From NCBI RefSeq assembly GCF_048773025.1, contig NC_133546.1, positions 16,882,001 to 16,946,000 on the forward strand: a stretch of DNA of 64,000 nt, read 5' to 3'. The stretch's first letter is position 1, and the number at the start of each line of letters is the position of its first letter. The DNA is from Camelus bactrianus. Lineage: Eukaryota > Chordata > Mammalia > Artiodactyla > Camelidae. Shown here in pieces: positions 22,641 through 34,439 of this stretch. The notes below the pieces were generated by a model. It ran no database searches. It was not told the DNA's origin and was given only the letters and a program-made list of their open reading frames with translations. Made by a program: the position numbers and the translations under genes.

Positions 22641-22889
22641 ACTTTCATCCCCCTTAAAATGTTTCTGTCCTGGGACCCAGTTCTAATAGCCAAGGTATGT
22701 AACTAGCAACCAGCTAAGCCAATTAAACAATTCACGCTGAAGTGTTACCAGGCAATGATTTGAAATGTTCTGTATATATAATGTATGATAAATGTGAATA
22801 TTTACCTTAAAATGTAACTACTGGAATCTATATCAGACATCGTACCTGGCTAGACTCTTTCCCCTGTAAATATCTTCATATATTATAGG

Positions 22890-23125
22890 ACCACTAGCTC
22901 TGGAGTCAGATTGCATCAGTTTAAATCTCTATCACTTTTTAGTTGTATCATCTTGGGCAAGTTATTTCACTTCTCTGTGCTTCATGTATAAACTTTTATC
23001 ATGTGTAAAATAGGGATAATAGAAGTTACTTCCTAGGGTTTTCCTGACGTTTAACTGATTTAATGCACACAAGGTGGTGAGAAATGTACCTGGCATGTAA
23101 TAGGCTCTGTATAACCATAAAGCCA
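22890..23125 (+). repeat. SINE MIR
   Basis: Complete MIR order: ctagctctggagtcagattg, catcagtttaaatctctatc, acttttt, agttgtatcatcttgggcaa, gttatttcacttctctgtgc, a split cttttatcatgtgtaaaata, ttacttcctagggttttcct, ttaatgcacacaagg, and the 3' cctggcatgtaataggctct. There is a small insertion in the middle relative to the consensus. Confidence 0.92.
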
Positions 23126-24269
23126 TTAATATGTGCATGTGATGTGTGTGTGTGAAGTTAGATGATTCATGTGCACATCTTGAACCCACCACCTACCACC
23201 CGTAGAAATACAAAGTCTTAGAGCTTCAGTTTATCTCTAGAGAGATAGAAAGGCCTGCCTGCTGAACTTATAATATGTTGTGGAAACCAAATTGGTTTAA
23301 AACAAAAATCTCTTGGTAAATTTTAAAGTGCGTTGCACATAGGAGGTCTCCAGCCATTAGACTGTGAGTTTTTCCAGGGAAGGGGCAGCTCTTCCACAAT
23401 CTTACTGTCGGACAGTAAATGCTCACTAGCTTTGCGCAATGTTAATTCTTCAGGAGAGGGTGTTTGTACCAGGCTAGGAAAATATTTAAAACTTAAAAGA
23501 CTTGATGTGAATAGTGAAATGGAAACTTTAGGATTTTAAACATTCTTTCGTTTCCACGATGTTGGAAAATAATTGTTTTCAAGCGTGGGGAAATGTTTCA
23601 AGGGAAGCTTTTGCGCACAGTATTGCCTATAGTCGTTTTTCTGGAGTCATATGAGTACACGCTCTTCTGTTTGTGGCAGACTCTGGGTCTCAGTCACTTA
23701 AAATTACTGCCATGTTCAAGAGAGAACAATGCTTAGCACATGCTGAGTAAATGGACGAATGTGTGAGTGAATATTTTCTGTATTCAGCCAAATGAACAGA
23801 CTCTTACAGTGTTCAAAATAATCCTGCATGTCTTAAACTATTCATTTATTAAGGAATTTTTGTTTGTTTTAATTTTTGTATAAAGAAGACTAGCATGGAA
23901 CCAGCAAGTCTTTCCTTAGGCTGGTTGTCATGAAAATTCTTTTATATCTATTGTGGTGTTAACAAATTCACAATATTAATTGCTGCTTTCTCTACTGTGG
24001 TTTGTTTACTGTTGCAAAATTACTACATATCAAATTCTTGTCTGCTTCAGTCCCTTGACAACATTCACTAGAGAAGCACAGGGGATTAGATGCTACCTTA
24101 GAGATATGTGTACGTGAACCTTGGTTAATTGAGGAGAGAAGAATGCATTAGTCAAATTTCATTTTGAGAGCAAATGAATAAAACTATAGATGATATCAAA
24201 TATATCTGACTTAGTCAGCATTGATCATTTTCAAATTTAGAAGATAAAGCTATCTTCCTAGAATCAATT
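23126..24269. other. Mostly unassigned; L2-like end at 23715-23772
   Basis: No gene. The words acaatgcttagcacatgctg, agtaaatggacgaatgtgtg and agtgaat at 23730-23772 match an L2 or MIR 3' terminus. The rest is AT-rich unique sequence. Confidence 0.5.
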
Positions 24270-24339
24270 AAAATCTAGTGAATCACACACACACACACAC
24301 ACACACACAAAAACAAATAAAAAAGAAAATCTAGTGAAT
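24270..24339 (+). mobile_element. Tiny retro-insertion: (CA)n plus A-rich tail flanked by a 14-bp target duplication
   Basis: AAAATCTAGTGAAT occurs at 24270-24283 and again at 24326-24339. Between the copies lie about 13 CA units and an A-rich segment (24284-24325). The duplication begins with AAAA and is preceded by TT, which fits the L1 endonuclease target TT/AAAA. The insert ends in an A-rich tail, as in target-primed reverse transcription. The insert body is essentially missing, so this looks like a retrotransposition event that left only a tail which then expanded as a microsatellite. Confidence 0.7.
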
Positions 24340-24340
24340 G

Positions 24341-24360
24341 TACGTAAGTCTACGTAAGTC
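24341..24360 (+). repeat. 10-bp tandem duplication
   Basis: tacgtaagtc occurs twice head to tail immediately after the retro-insertion duplication. A local replication-slippage product is the simplest reading. Confidence 0.85.
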
Positions 24361-24779
24361 AATTGCTTCCCATAATAAATGTACTTGAACCTAGCTTCAT
24401 GTTTAAAAATTGTGGGAGAGAGCTGCATGTCTCTTACCTAAAAATAATTTTTATGCACACATATTTGGGACTACATTTGGATCCTTGAAGACCAAGAACA
24501 TGGCATAAATAGAGATATTTATCTTCTCATATAGGTAAGGTTTTACTAGTAAAATTCCACCCTATATGAGGTTCTTCCTAAGCTTAGAAATTATGGTCTG
24601 CTCTCGCTTAGATAATTTTAATCTTAGTATTTAGAAAATGTGGTTAGGTTTTTGACTGCTGTCCTTTGAATCTACCCTGAGGCTTCCTCTGGGCACTGTG
24701 TCTTTCTTTCTATTCCCAAAGAACCATACCAGGCTACTGCTGGCGCTGAGGCTTTCCTATTTTCTCTGTCACTAAAGTT

Positions 24780-25260
24780 TCTTCCCTCTGGTCCAGATAG
24801 CTTTTATGAGATCAAGATTGCAAAGTCTCTGTTTGACTGTGCCACTGCCATGCTCGGAAACTTTCATGACTTAACAACTGCTTATGGAATAAAATTCAGA
24901 CTCCTCCACTTGAACTGAAGGTGCACCATGGTTATGACAAGATCTGTGTTTTAAGCCCAGCCCTGAAAGTCTCTAAAACGAACCCAGTGTTGCCATCCAA
25001 GCGTACTAACTGTTCCACGCTCATAAGTTTTCTGGCTTCATATCATTTTACGTCCTTCCTCCAAATTAGAATGACCCTTTCCCCTCCTATTGAAATCCTT
25101 TAAATATAAGTTTAACTCTCACTCTGTAGCTCCACTCTTGGTCATAATATCCAGAAAAGATCTCTTTTTCACAGGGACTTGTATAACTCTCTATTGAAAT
25201 GATCCTCACTATCTTGTAATGCAATTGTTGAGAAGTGTTCCCTATTCTTCTGTTTGCTTA
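24780..25260 (+). repeat. LINE L2 3' region
   Basis: The order ccactgccatgctcggaaac, ttaacaactgcttatggaat, aaaattcagactcctccact, ttatgacaagatctgtgttt, cttcatatcattttacgtcc, gaaatcctttaaatataagt matches the L2 ORF2 end and 3' UTR (aaaacccttcagtggcttcc...ataaaatccagactcc...caaggccc...aagcctt). It is too decayed to code. Confidence 0.75.
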
Positions 25261-25289
25261 AGGAATGTATGTACGATTGGGATTATTTT

Positions 25290-26560
25290 TCTTTAAACAT
25301 TTGACAAGATTTTGTGAAGCCATCCATACCTAGATTTCTTGCTTTTGTTTTTGTGAGAAGATCATAAATTGACAATTCAATTTTTTAGATAGATACAGAG
25401 TGATTCAGATTTTCTATTTTGTCAGCTTTGGCAATTTATGTTTTTCAAGGAATTCATCCATTTCATCTAAAGCACCCAAGTTATTGGTATAAATCTCTTT
25501 TCACAGTGTGTTTCTATTTGGAGTCTATCTATTGTTCTGCTTTTAAGTTCAGTGATCTTTTCTTCTGTAGCACCTAATCTGCTTTTAACCTCATCCAGTG
25601 ACTTTTTAATTTCAGTTACAGCATTTTTCAATGATAGAAATTTCACTTTTTATAGTTTCAATTTCTCTTCTCATCTTGTTCATGATTGCCTTTAAATCCT
25701 TGAATGTATTTTTTAAAGCCATTAAAATTGCCTATTGATTCCATCACTTCAGTAATTTTGAGGCCTGTTTCTATTGATTGATTTTTTTATAGTTATGGGT
25801 CATATTTCCCTGTTTCTTTGCACATCTAGTAATTTTTTAATCAAATGCTAGACATTTTAAATGTTTAATTATTGACATTCTGGCTTTTATTGTCTTCCTT
25901 CAAAGAGTACTGAGTTTGTTTGGGTCAAAAATCTACTTACTTGAGAATCAGCTTGATCTTTTCAATGCTTATTTTTAGGCTTTGTTAGCACTGGTCTAGA
26001 GCAAATTTTACTGCCTAGCTAGGTTAGGCCTTATTCTAAGTCATAACCTTTCTGTAATCTCTACTGAATATTCAGAGTATGCACTGAAGTCTCTTCACTC
26101 TGATTGGTTGGAACTTGAATGTAGCCCAGTTTTGTGCAAGGTCCAATAGTTGTTGAATTTATAGTTTCCTGGTAGTGATCTCAACCTCATAAAGTGTCCC
26201 GAGGCATGGACAACTTTGCATTACACCGAAGTCTCAAGGATAGCCCCATGCAGTTTTCTAGAGCCCTTGCTATGTGTACTCCCTTCTCTCCATTATTCTG
26301 TCCTGCCAACCTCTCCAAACTCTCAACCTCTCCAAACTCTTATTAGTGAGATCTCTGATCAGGATTCCTCCTTCTGCCTCTGCCACTGTCAGAAGACCTG
26401 GGTCATCACACGGCTCACCTTTTTCTTGTTTTCCTTCCCTTAGAGATACTGCCTTATGCTGCTTGTTGTCTAATGTCTGAAAACATTATTTAATATATTT
26501 TGTTTAGCCTTCTCGTGTGTGCAGCAGGAAAGCTAGTCCAGGATCAGTTGATCCATGATG
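25290..26560 (-). mobile_element. Older L1 (L1M-type), antisense, ORF2 fragment plus 3' UTR
   Basis: On the plus strand, ttttgtgaagccatccatac, ttcagattttctattttgtc, gaattcatccatttcatcta are reversed ORF2 coding sequence from the reverse transcriptase region. From about 25490 the text switches to 3' UTR landmarks of mammalian L1M: ggcctgtttctattgattga, tatgggtcatatttccctgt, ttctttgcacatctagtaat, aaatgctagacattttaaat, ttcaaagagtactgagtttg, cttcactctgattggttgga, cccgaggcatggacaacttt, aatgtctgaaaacattattt and gcaggaaagctagtccagga. The jump near 25485 implies an internal deletion or two joined pieces. No frame is intact. Confidence 0.85.
26307..26340. repeat. 17-bp perfect tandem duplication
   Basis: caacctctccaaactct is repeated exactly at 26307-26323 and 26324-26340, inside the antisense L1 3' UTR. 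The L1 consensus wording there is itself repetitive, which favours slippage. Confidence 0.95.
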
Positions 26561-26601
26561 ACCAATGGATGACCAATCCATGATGACCAATGATCAATGA
26601 T
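26546..26601. repeat. Small degenerate tandem repeat (gatgaccaat)
   Basis: Words of the type gatgaccaat / ccatgatgaccaat recur about four times at the distal edge of the antisense L1. Probably slippage at the element boundary. Confidence 0.8.
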
Positions 26602-26879
26602 TTCAATCAGAATTTTTTTTTTAATTTGAAGGAATTTTCTTCTAGAAAATGAAATTTATAAATCAATTTTAATGTTGCAAATGCAAATACTGTTTCATTT
26701 TTAAATGAACTATTCTTTTGAATAAGTTATTTCTGTGTAATTTTTAGAAATGATGACTTGATCCATTGATAAAATTGGTGTATATTAAATTTTACTGGTC
26801 ATAGCCTCTGCAATCTACCATACTAATTAGCTCTGGCAAAGTTTACCAGTGACATAATTATGAGCAAAGACAATGTTAT

Positions 26880-27720
26880 CATTCAGTCCTCATCTTATTT
26901 AATTTTGAAATTGTTTTTTCCCCTGCTTCTCTGAATCATGACTCTCTTCTTGTAGTCCTCTTTCCTATTTAAAAATTCTCCTATTCTAATTTGTCTTCTT
27001 CCAATGGCAGCTTAAGTGTTTGTGTTCCCCAAGGCTCTGTTATTGGGACTTTTTCCTCCAGTGAGCCTCTCTGGGCAAGATCATTACTCTTTGGATTTCA
27101 ACAGTCACCTATGCTGATGACTCTCAAATCTGACAAATAAATCTTTTTATCCATCTCAGGCCTCTCCTTCCTGAATTTAAAACTTATGTGTCTCAGCTCT
27201 CTACCACTTAGATGTGCCTCATGTACTTCACAACATGTCCAAACTAACCTCACCATCTTCCACAAACCCACGTTTCCTTCTGTATTCCTCATTTTAGAAA
27301 TTCACCAAGCTTTTCAAGTCAAAAAGCCAAGAGTCACCCTAGACTTGTATCTTTCTTTCAATTCTGGTATCTAATCATTTCTAAGTCTTGTAAATTACAT
27401 CTTTTCTCATCTTGATTTGGGTCTTCTCATCTCTCACGTCGACTGTAGCAATGACCTAATATGTGTTTGTCTGCAGTTCCACACCCTTTCATGACACCCT
27501 TTGCACTGCTGCTATTGTGAATATCTCAGGAAGTTCAGTAATATGTGATGCCCATCTGCTCAAAATGTATCCAAATTTAGGTATAGAGAAGGGACAAAAT
27601 CCATGTTCCAGTATATGGCACAGAAAGCCATCTACATTCTGTTTCCCATTTTTACCAACTGTGGCCTTTTCCTATGCTGCAAAGAAACCGAGATAATCAC
27701 CGTAAGTGGCAGGCTGCTTC
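26880..27720 (+). repeat. LINE L2 fragment with reverse transcriptase motifs
   Basis: Conceptual translation of 27024-27047 gives VPQGSVIG, and 27110-27121 gives YADD followed by SQI. These are the PQG and YADD catalytic-region motifs of L2/CR1 reverse transcriptase (family form GVPQGSVLGPLLF ... LYADDTQIY). The two motifs lie in different frames, so the reading frame has been lost. Downstream, catgtccaaactaacctcac, gtcaaaaagccaagagtcac, cctagacttgtatctttctt and gtcgactgtagcaatgacct continue the L2 ORF2 order. This is an inactive relic of an early-mammal LINE. The short frames at 27186-27374 and 27463-27696 are fragments of it. Confidence 0.85.
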
Positions 27721-29955
27721 ATCTCCCCATTCATTTGCTACTCTCTGTCTAAAATTTTCTCAATGTTCCTTTAATTTTTTTCTTCTTACCTACTCCCACC
27801 TCTAGTACATGTTCGTAGTACTGGACACAGTAGGTATGTCAGGTGAAAAAGTAAGTAGAGTAACATTGAATAGAATAGAAAATGGTAGAGTACAATTACC
27901 ATGAATGTTCAGAATAGCACTGTAAACTAAAACTTGTATGTTTACTTACATATAAACATAAACATCCTAACATTCTAAAATTCTGTTTGAATTTTAATAG
28001 TATTTCCATTTCCATGATTCCAGTTGGGCTCAATAGAAACATATGGCAACTCAAATAAACTTTGAAAGAATATTTTCACCTATAATAAATGTATTATTCT
28101 GTTATATTTAGTTGGTTTTAGACCAGAAAATGCAGCGGATGAAAAATCCTTTATCATGTATTTCTCCCTACAATGTACATATGTATATATATTATGTTTA
28201 TATCCCATTACCATTTCTAATTAACACTTTGCTGTCACTGGTTTATTTACAGTTCTTAGGATCATTCTGAAGCACTTGCTTTCCATTATTTTGGAATTAA
28301 AGAAATGCAGAATCTGCACTGATGGTATGAGTACTTGGCTCCAGTAACCAAATTGGTATTATGTAACTATTTTAAATACTTTGGCAGCAAATTTGTTCAG
28401 AGGAAAGGGAAGAACACATAAAACATAATACCTTTCTCTTACCCATCTTTCTTTTCTCTTCATTTATTTATAGATACACTTTTCACTTTCTCAGAATGCT
28501 TTTAGAATAAATATCCGGCACTCTTCGACATTAAGTTTGAGACCTTCATTTCAGAAGCTGTAACATATGCTGGAAGGAAAAGCATGTTTAAATAATGAAA
28601 TATATATTTTTTTAAATTAAAAGCTTCTTTCCTACTGATCCACAGATTAAGCATAAAGGAAGATCTAAAAGGGGAAAATAGAGAGATGCATAGGGGATTC
28701 ACAATATCAAGGAATATTAGTGTTCATTATCAGAAAGCAGGTGAATAGAAACTAGCTGCAAATAGTCAGGTCGACTGCTTAGTCAGTGCTTGCTAGGAAT
28801 GTACTGGCTATTCTAAGATCAAATGTGAAAAGAAATGTACTTTCACCGGTCGGTTTGAGCCATCTGGAGAATCACTGATGTGCCCTCGGCACACTGGTAA
28901 ATTATAATTAAAGCTGGTTCTATAAATACAGGGGGAGACAGAGAAGAAGGGTGAGAGAGAAAAGAGAAACAGGAAAACACTCACCTCCCATTAGTTACAT
29001 AAGAAAGATATTTGACTGAGCATTTGGTTCCAGTCTGCAGTTGTGGAAAGGAAAGGAAAGGAAAAGAAATTAAGAGATTCTGGCATGTAGATCATTCCAT
29101 CACATTAGCCAAACTATAAATTTAATATGAAATGATGATTGTTGCTAAGCTATGACACTCATTAATATGGACTGCAGAAAGGATTTGTTAAAACTGAGAG
29201 GGACTTTTAAGACAAAGACAATGAACTTGGACAGGAGGAGGGGAGAGATAACAGAGCACCAGCCCCCTTTCTGTCTAAACTGTTGATTTTTCAAAAGCAC
29301 ATACACAGTAACAGCAGGGACATTTCTAAAATGAACAAAAAGACAATTTCTTATGATAGACTGGCTTACCTCTAGATGAGCCATGAAATTCTATATTAAA
29401 AATGAATAAAAGTCATGATACTAAATCAGATTCTTTGCAGCAGTGTTTTGTTTCTCAGACAAGCCTTCATTTTACCAATTACCAGATTCCTCCAGGTGGG
29501 ATAATATTTTCAAAACTCTCATTTCAAGAAAAAGAAAATATAAAATACCAAAATGCAAAAGTGAGGCTGTAACTTTGATAAGAGTCACCTTGAGAAGAGC
29601 ATGTCTCCAACCGTGCATGACACTCTCCTTGCTTTACCTTGCAAACCACACTCACAGTCCAGGTGTCTCAGTGGGACAGAACCTCTAGCACAAAAAAAAC
29701 TGTAACGCTAACTTCTTAATCACACTTCCAGTAAAATTTCATAGCAGTCATGGTGGTTGCAAATCCTTTGCTTTTGGAAGGGGATGAGAAAAGTAAAAAA
29801 GACCACAAAACTAACAGAAAATGATGCAATCTTTCATCGAGCCAGAGGGATATGAGTAACTATGGTTAGTGAGGAGAATGAAGCCTATTATAACTTTGTC
29901 ATAATAAAAGTAATTCTCAGTAATTGCATCTATGTTGCAAACAACTGAACCACGT
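27721..29955. other. Unassigned stretch with a possible conserved core
   Basis: No gene. The interval 28740-28960 is repeat-free with CpG-containing words in an AT-rich context (tttcaccggtcggtttgagc, tgtgccctcggcac, attataattaaagctggttc), giving it enhancer-like texture. A short (GAAAG)n run lies at 29045-29069. Confidence 0.35.
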
Positions 29956-29957
29956 GC

Positions 29958-30150
29958 TTTGCACACATTATGTCTTTTAATACAGGTAGGTTTTGTCAAG
30001 TATACTTTGTAGGTATTGTTAAGTACACTTTATGGATGAAGTGACATGTTCAGAGAAACAAACATGGCCTAAGGATCTTGGCTGATAAATCTGGAACTGG
30101 GATTCACATTCAGCCAACTCCAGCCTTGAGTTCTTGCCTATCTCCTGCAT
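29958..30150 (-). repeat. SINE MIR, antisense
   Basis: Reversed MIR landmarks: cactttatggatgaagtgac, atgttcagagaaacaaacat, aatctggaactgggattcac, attcagccaactccagcctt. These correspond to attttacagatgaggaaac, agagaggtt, gagctgggattcgaaccc and ctccagagccc. Confidence 0.8.
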
Positions 30151-30256
30151 TACTTCCTCTCTGAATCTGGTAGATTGTTTACAATGAACAAGTAGATTAC
30201 ATTGAATAAACCTAAATATGATTATGAAATCCAAGATAACATTTTAAGGTCTAATA

Positions 30257-30365
30257 GCAAAACTAATACTTTATATTAGTATTTCATTTTACTGTTTCTG
30301 AAGCATTTTTCGCAAAACTAATACTTTATATCAATATATCATTTTACAGTTCCTGCAACTTTTTC
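30257..30365. repeat. 54/55-bp tandem duplication
   Basis: gcaaaactaatactttatat opens both units (30257-30311 and 30312-30365). Both then run through a catttta c(t/a)gtt segment and end in ttttc. The units are about 85 percent alike by eye. They lie between two antisense MIR elements. Confidence 0.88.
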
Positions 30366-30369
30366 ACAA

Positions 30370-30535
30370 ACCTTAGATTATTTGATCTTTATAATATCCC
30401 AGTGATATATGCAAAGCCATTATTTTCTGTACTCCACAGATGAAGTAGCTTTGACTCAGGTAGATGAGTGATTTATCTGTGGTTCCCAAACTCACAAACA
30501 GATTTGGATGCAGTTAAGATTTCCATTCCCAGGTG
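30370..30535 (-). repeat. SINE MIR, antisense
   Basis: atttgatctttataatatcc, cagtgatatatgcaaagcca, ttattttctgtactccacag, atgaagtagctttgactcag and acagatttggatgcag follow reversed MIR (ctcacaacaaccctatgagg, tattatctccattttacag, atgaggaaactgag, gagctgggat). Confidence 0.75.
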
Positions 30536-31764
30536 CCTTCCCATTCTTCTGGTGTCCTGGGGAGCAGAGTGCAGGCTACCAGTACAGATTCACCTAGAGA
30601 TGAGTTTTACTATGAATTCCCCAAAATAGCACCGTTAAGGTATTTGGAGTCTAAGGGGCCCATATCATGCTTTCACTAGGGTTTAACCAACCGAATATTA
30701 TTCAGGTTTAAGCCTATGTAGCAAGATAAATGATAGTGACTTAAATAATTACTAATAGTTATTTCTAATTGCTGACATCTGGAAAGTGCCACCCAAAAAG
30801 CAAGTATACTTTATCTCTGGTGAACACAGTCACTCAAGAGTGAACCAACGGTTACTCTAAAATTTGTGAACAGCTTCAGTGTTGTTTAGTGCATCCTTAG
30901 TCTGAAGAGGTTTCCTCAACATAAGCAAATGACTGTCTCAACAGGGGGGTGAATTCTAGTTTGGTTGATAAAAACCAACCACTTGGCATATTGTAGGTAC
31001 TCGGTAGTAAATAGATGTTGAGTAAATTAATGAATAGATGATGATAGTAGCCAGGTCCGTTGAAATCACCTCAATACCATCTTTAGGAGTTGTGGTATTT
31101 TCTAATGGACCAATTTTCTCTATTTTTGATCTAATTGGAAGTTAGGACATTAAAGATGTGTGTATGTGCAGAATATGTCAGTGAAGCAAATGGGAGATGT
31201 AAGTCACATTCTGGTGAGAATACTGGTTACATGTATACTTGTGTGTGATATAAATGAAGTACTGAAATATATAACAACCTAAAAAACTTGAGAACCTATT
31301 CGTCTAGGAATTCCTTTACTTGAAGTATACAGGATAATGAAGACCTATCGAAACATTCATTTGTGTGAACATTTAAAAAGTGATGTCACAATATTTTTTT
31401 CCTGACTCAGCATTTCCAAGAAATAAGAATGCATTCTACCAATAACATCGACCGAAGTGGAGAGGGCTGGGGCGGGCATAGGCATGGGAGATGTGCTTGA
31501 ACAGGCTGGGCAGGTGATTCTGATGTGTCCCTCTTCCTTGACTTCTCTCACTGAGAATTACTTGTCAATATTTCAGTGTTCTCAAAATTATACATGTACT
31601 CATGGAAAATTTTGCCTTGTTAAGTTCTGACCGGTGATAATCCATTACAATTTTTGTAACAAAGATGTTAGTTAGTCATCATGCATTTTGAATTATTTGC
31701 ATACATTTAGTATATGTGCAGAAATTCCACTTGTATCTTTACTAGTGGGAAGTTAAAACCCACC
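30536..31764. other. Unassigned; L2/MIR-like 3' end at 30975-31045
   Basis: At 30975-31045 the words cacttggcatattgtaggta, ctcggtagtaaatagatgtt and gagtaaattaatgaatag match a LINE2-type 3' terminus. The remaining sequence has no gene or recognised repeat. Confidence 0.5.
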
Positions 31765-31970
31765 TAGAAATGAATCCCAGTCATTTCACGTACAACTGTA
31801 TGGTCTTGAGGGAGCAACTGATTCTCAGTAACCTCCCTGATTCTCAGTTTCTAGTAAAATGGGGATAGTTCCATGTCTTATATGCTTCTTAAGAACATTC
31901 AGTGAGAAAACAGGTAGAGTTTCTGATATAATAACTGACATATGTAGTACTTGCTCAATAAAATGCTCTA
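31765..31970 (+). repeat. SINE MIR
   Basis: gaatcccagtcatttcacgt, acaactgtatggtcttgagg, gattctcagtttctagtaaa, atggggatagttccatgtct and gacatatgtagtacttgctc aataaaatg give the MIR core and 3' end in order. Confidence 0.82.
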
Positions 31971-32544
31971 AAAGTATTTGCTCTTTCCCTCCTCTTGGTC
32001 AGTTGCCCAGAGTTAATTTTGATAACCTTTGCTTAGTGAGCAGTTTCAGTTGTTACATTCCGCAGTTTTGTTTTGTTTTTCAAACCTGCGTGGGGGTGGG
32101 GGGTGGGGGAGGGGTTCCTGAACAGAGCTGGGCCACAGCTCCCATACTCTAATGGGAACAAGAGCCTTCCAGGGAACAATATTCACTGGACCTGACAGAG
32201 GGTCACAAGGTGGCCATTGTCAAGGGCAAGATCACAGAGTTCAATGCTCCCAGGCCAAGGCCTCTACCCTGTCCTCTCTTGTTGCCCTCTTTCCCATATT
32301 TTCCTAATCTTTGCCTTTAGTATTCCTTCCCTTCTCACATATTCTGTCTGAAAACAAACAAGATCTCAATGCATGTCTACTCCTCAATCTTCAAACAACA
32401 GATCATTGGAAAATTGCTCCTATTGTGTCAACTTGGATTTCTCTTTAACCTCAGAATTTAGCTTTGTGCTTGTTTATCCAATGTTCTATTTCTTCTTTTC
32501 CCTTCCCCCAAAGAAGTGACATGGTCTGATATATGTCCAACGTA
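31971..32544. other. Unassigned; G-rich run at 32090-32116
   Basis: A G-rich run (gcgtgggggtggggggtggg with gggaggggttc) could form a G-quadruplex on the plus strand. No gene is recognised around it. Confidence 0.5.
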
Positions 32545-32672
32545 AGGCACAAGGGCAGAAAACATTGATTCTAGTTCATTTGGTCGTTGGGATGTGGAGA
32601 AGTTACTGACTTGCTCTCTGCCTCATTTTTTTTTTCATCTGTATAATGGAGAGAGTAATTTTTTAAAAATTT
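32545..32672 (+). repeat. SINE MIR fragment
   Basis: gattctagttcatttggtcg, gatgtggagaagttactgac, ttgctctctgcctcattttt and ttcatctgtataatggagag follow MIR, with the T run expanded in the tcatctgt box. Confidence 0.75.
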
Positions 32673-34439
32673 CCTGCTTTAAACATCCAGCCTGGGCATT
32701 TTCACTCTGGATACTCCTTGTGGATGGTGTTTGGGGCACTCCAGGTTCATGGTGATTGGCTTCAGATAGTGCCCTCAGTGCCACTTAATGACAGCCGTCA
32801 GGACCTGAGGGGACTGTGGCAGCTGCTTCCTGTGCTTCCCGTGGCTCTTTATCCAATGAGAGCTCCAGGGCTAATCTGACGACCATGGTTATAAATAGTA
32901 CAGGTTTATGGCTAGACTGTCGGCTTTGGGTCACTTCAAAAGATAAAGTAGGAATTTAGCTGTTTGGATGATATTAAGATTTGGCATTCTACAGTACAGA
33001 AGACAAAATAAAATTCTCATTTCTAGTATTTTTATTATAGAGTGTAGTAACCATCTCAAGGTCATTCTAGGTGCTGAGCTGATTAAGAAAATAACTAGTT
33101 ACAAGCAATATAGAAAACTTAAAACCATCATAGCCAACCTTTAATTCTCTGTATCTCAAAATGACTTCTTTCTTAGGACTTTGATTTGAATCTTACCCTC
33201 TTTGTGATGGGGGAAAAAAAAAGTCCCTATCTTCATTCTGCTTAGTAAGGAGTTTCTCTACCCTTTTCTATGTTTATCAGTATATCACTTAAAATCAGCT
33301 TAGCAGAGCAACTGACCATGACGTTTCCAATTGAAACCAAACATCTTCCTTTTCATCAATGGGAGGCTGTAGCTTCTGGCATGAAATTACCTAGGGTGAT
33401 TTATTTAGTAATTTTAACATCTTAAAATAGACTCACCTGACCCACCCAACTGACAAGTTCCTGGGTAATAAAGAAAAAGCTCATTTCGGAATAGAAGTAA
33501 GTTCAAATCTGAACTGAATGTGTTTGGAGAATTTCGATTGGTTCATATCAGTTCACTTACTTTACAGTAAATTTCAAGTCCATGGTCAGGAAATAGGTGA
33601 GTCTCAGTAAGAGAGAAGAGAACCTTCATAAAGCAGGAGCCGACAGCCCTGGCATGCATTCCACTCAGCAGGGCAATGAAAATCAGGCACTAATAAACTG
33701 GATTCAGAATTGTCTTTCTGGGAATATCTGTATGTTGCAGAAGGCTCGTTCTTTCTGCAGAATCTTCTGTGCTTTCCTGTGAGACGGCAGTAGAAAAGCA
33801 GGACTTGCTGTGCTCGTGTACTTTAATCACTTGTGCAGCAACACAGAGCAATATTATTGTACCATCCAGCCAGCTGACAAGAAGAGATTAAACATTATTT
33901 CAATAGCCATACATTAAAGGTCCAAATTAGTCCACGAAACGAGAGTGACCTCCAATGAACCTTGGCTACATGACTCAGAAGCAAGACGCAGCCAGGTTAT
34001 GGCCAAGATGGAGTCTGAGAATACGCAAACTTTGAGGTTTCTGCCTCACTGAATTCAGTATAGACTGCTGACCCAGAACTAGCCTACACAAAGAGAGAAA
34101 TTAGCAGAGAATCTCTTCAAGCAAGGTTACTAAAAGGGCTTAAAGGACATTTATTTTAAATGAAGAGAATTACTGCTCATAGTGTTTTAAAATTCTAATG
34201 GTCACCACGGATCTCCCCTGAATACCACCTCTTTGCTGAGCACTTCCTGGGCGCCACTGCCGCAGAAATGGAAACCCAAAGCAAAAGGGCAGCCTTGAGG
34301 TCTCTTTTGTCCTTTGTCCTTCCACGTGGCAGATCCAATTTTTGTAGTTTCAGTTTGAGTCTACCAATTTTCATTAGCACATCATCCGCCCAGTTACCAG
34401 GAAAATGTGCCTGAAGAAAAAAATCAGAGCGTGTTCATG
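32673..34439. other. Unassigned non-coding stretch
   Basis: No gene or clear repeat. Parts such as 33480-33560 and 33930-34000 are repeat-free and of enhancer-like complexity, but nothing decisive is visible. Confidence 0.35.
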
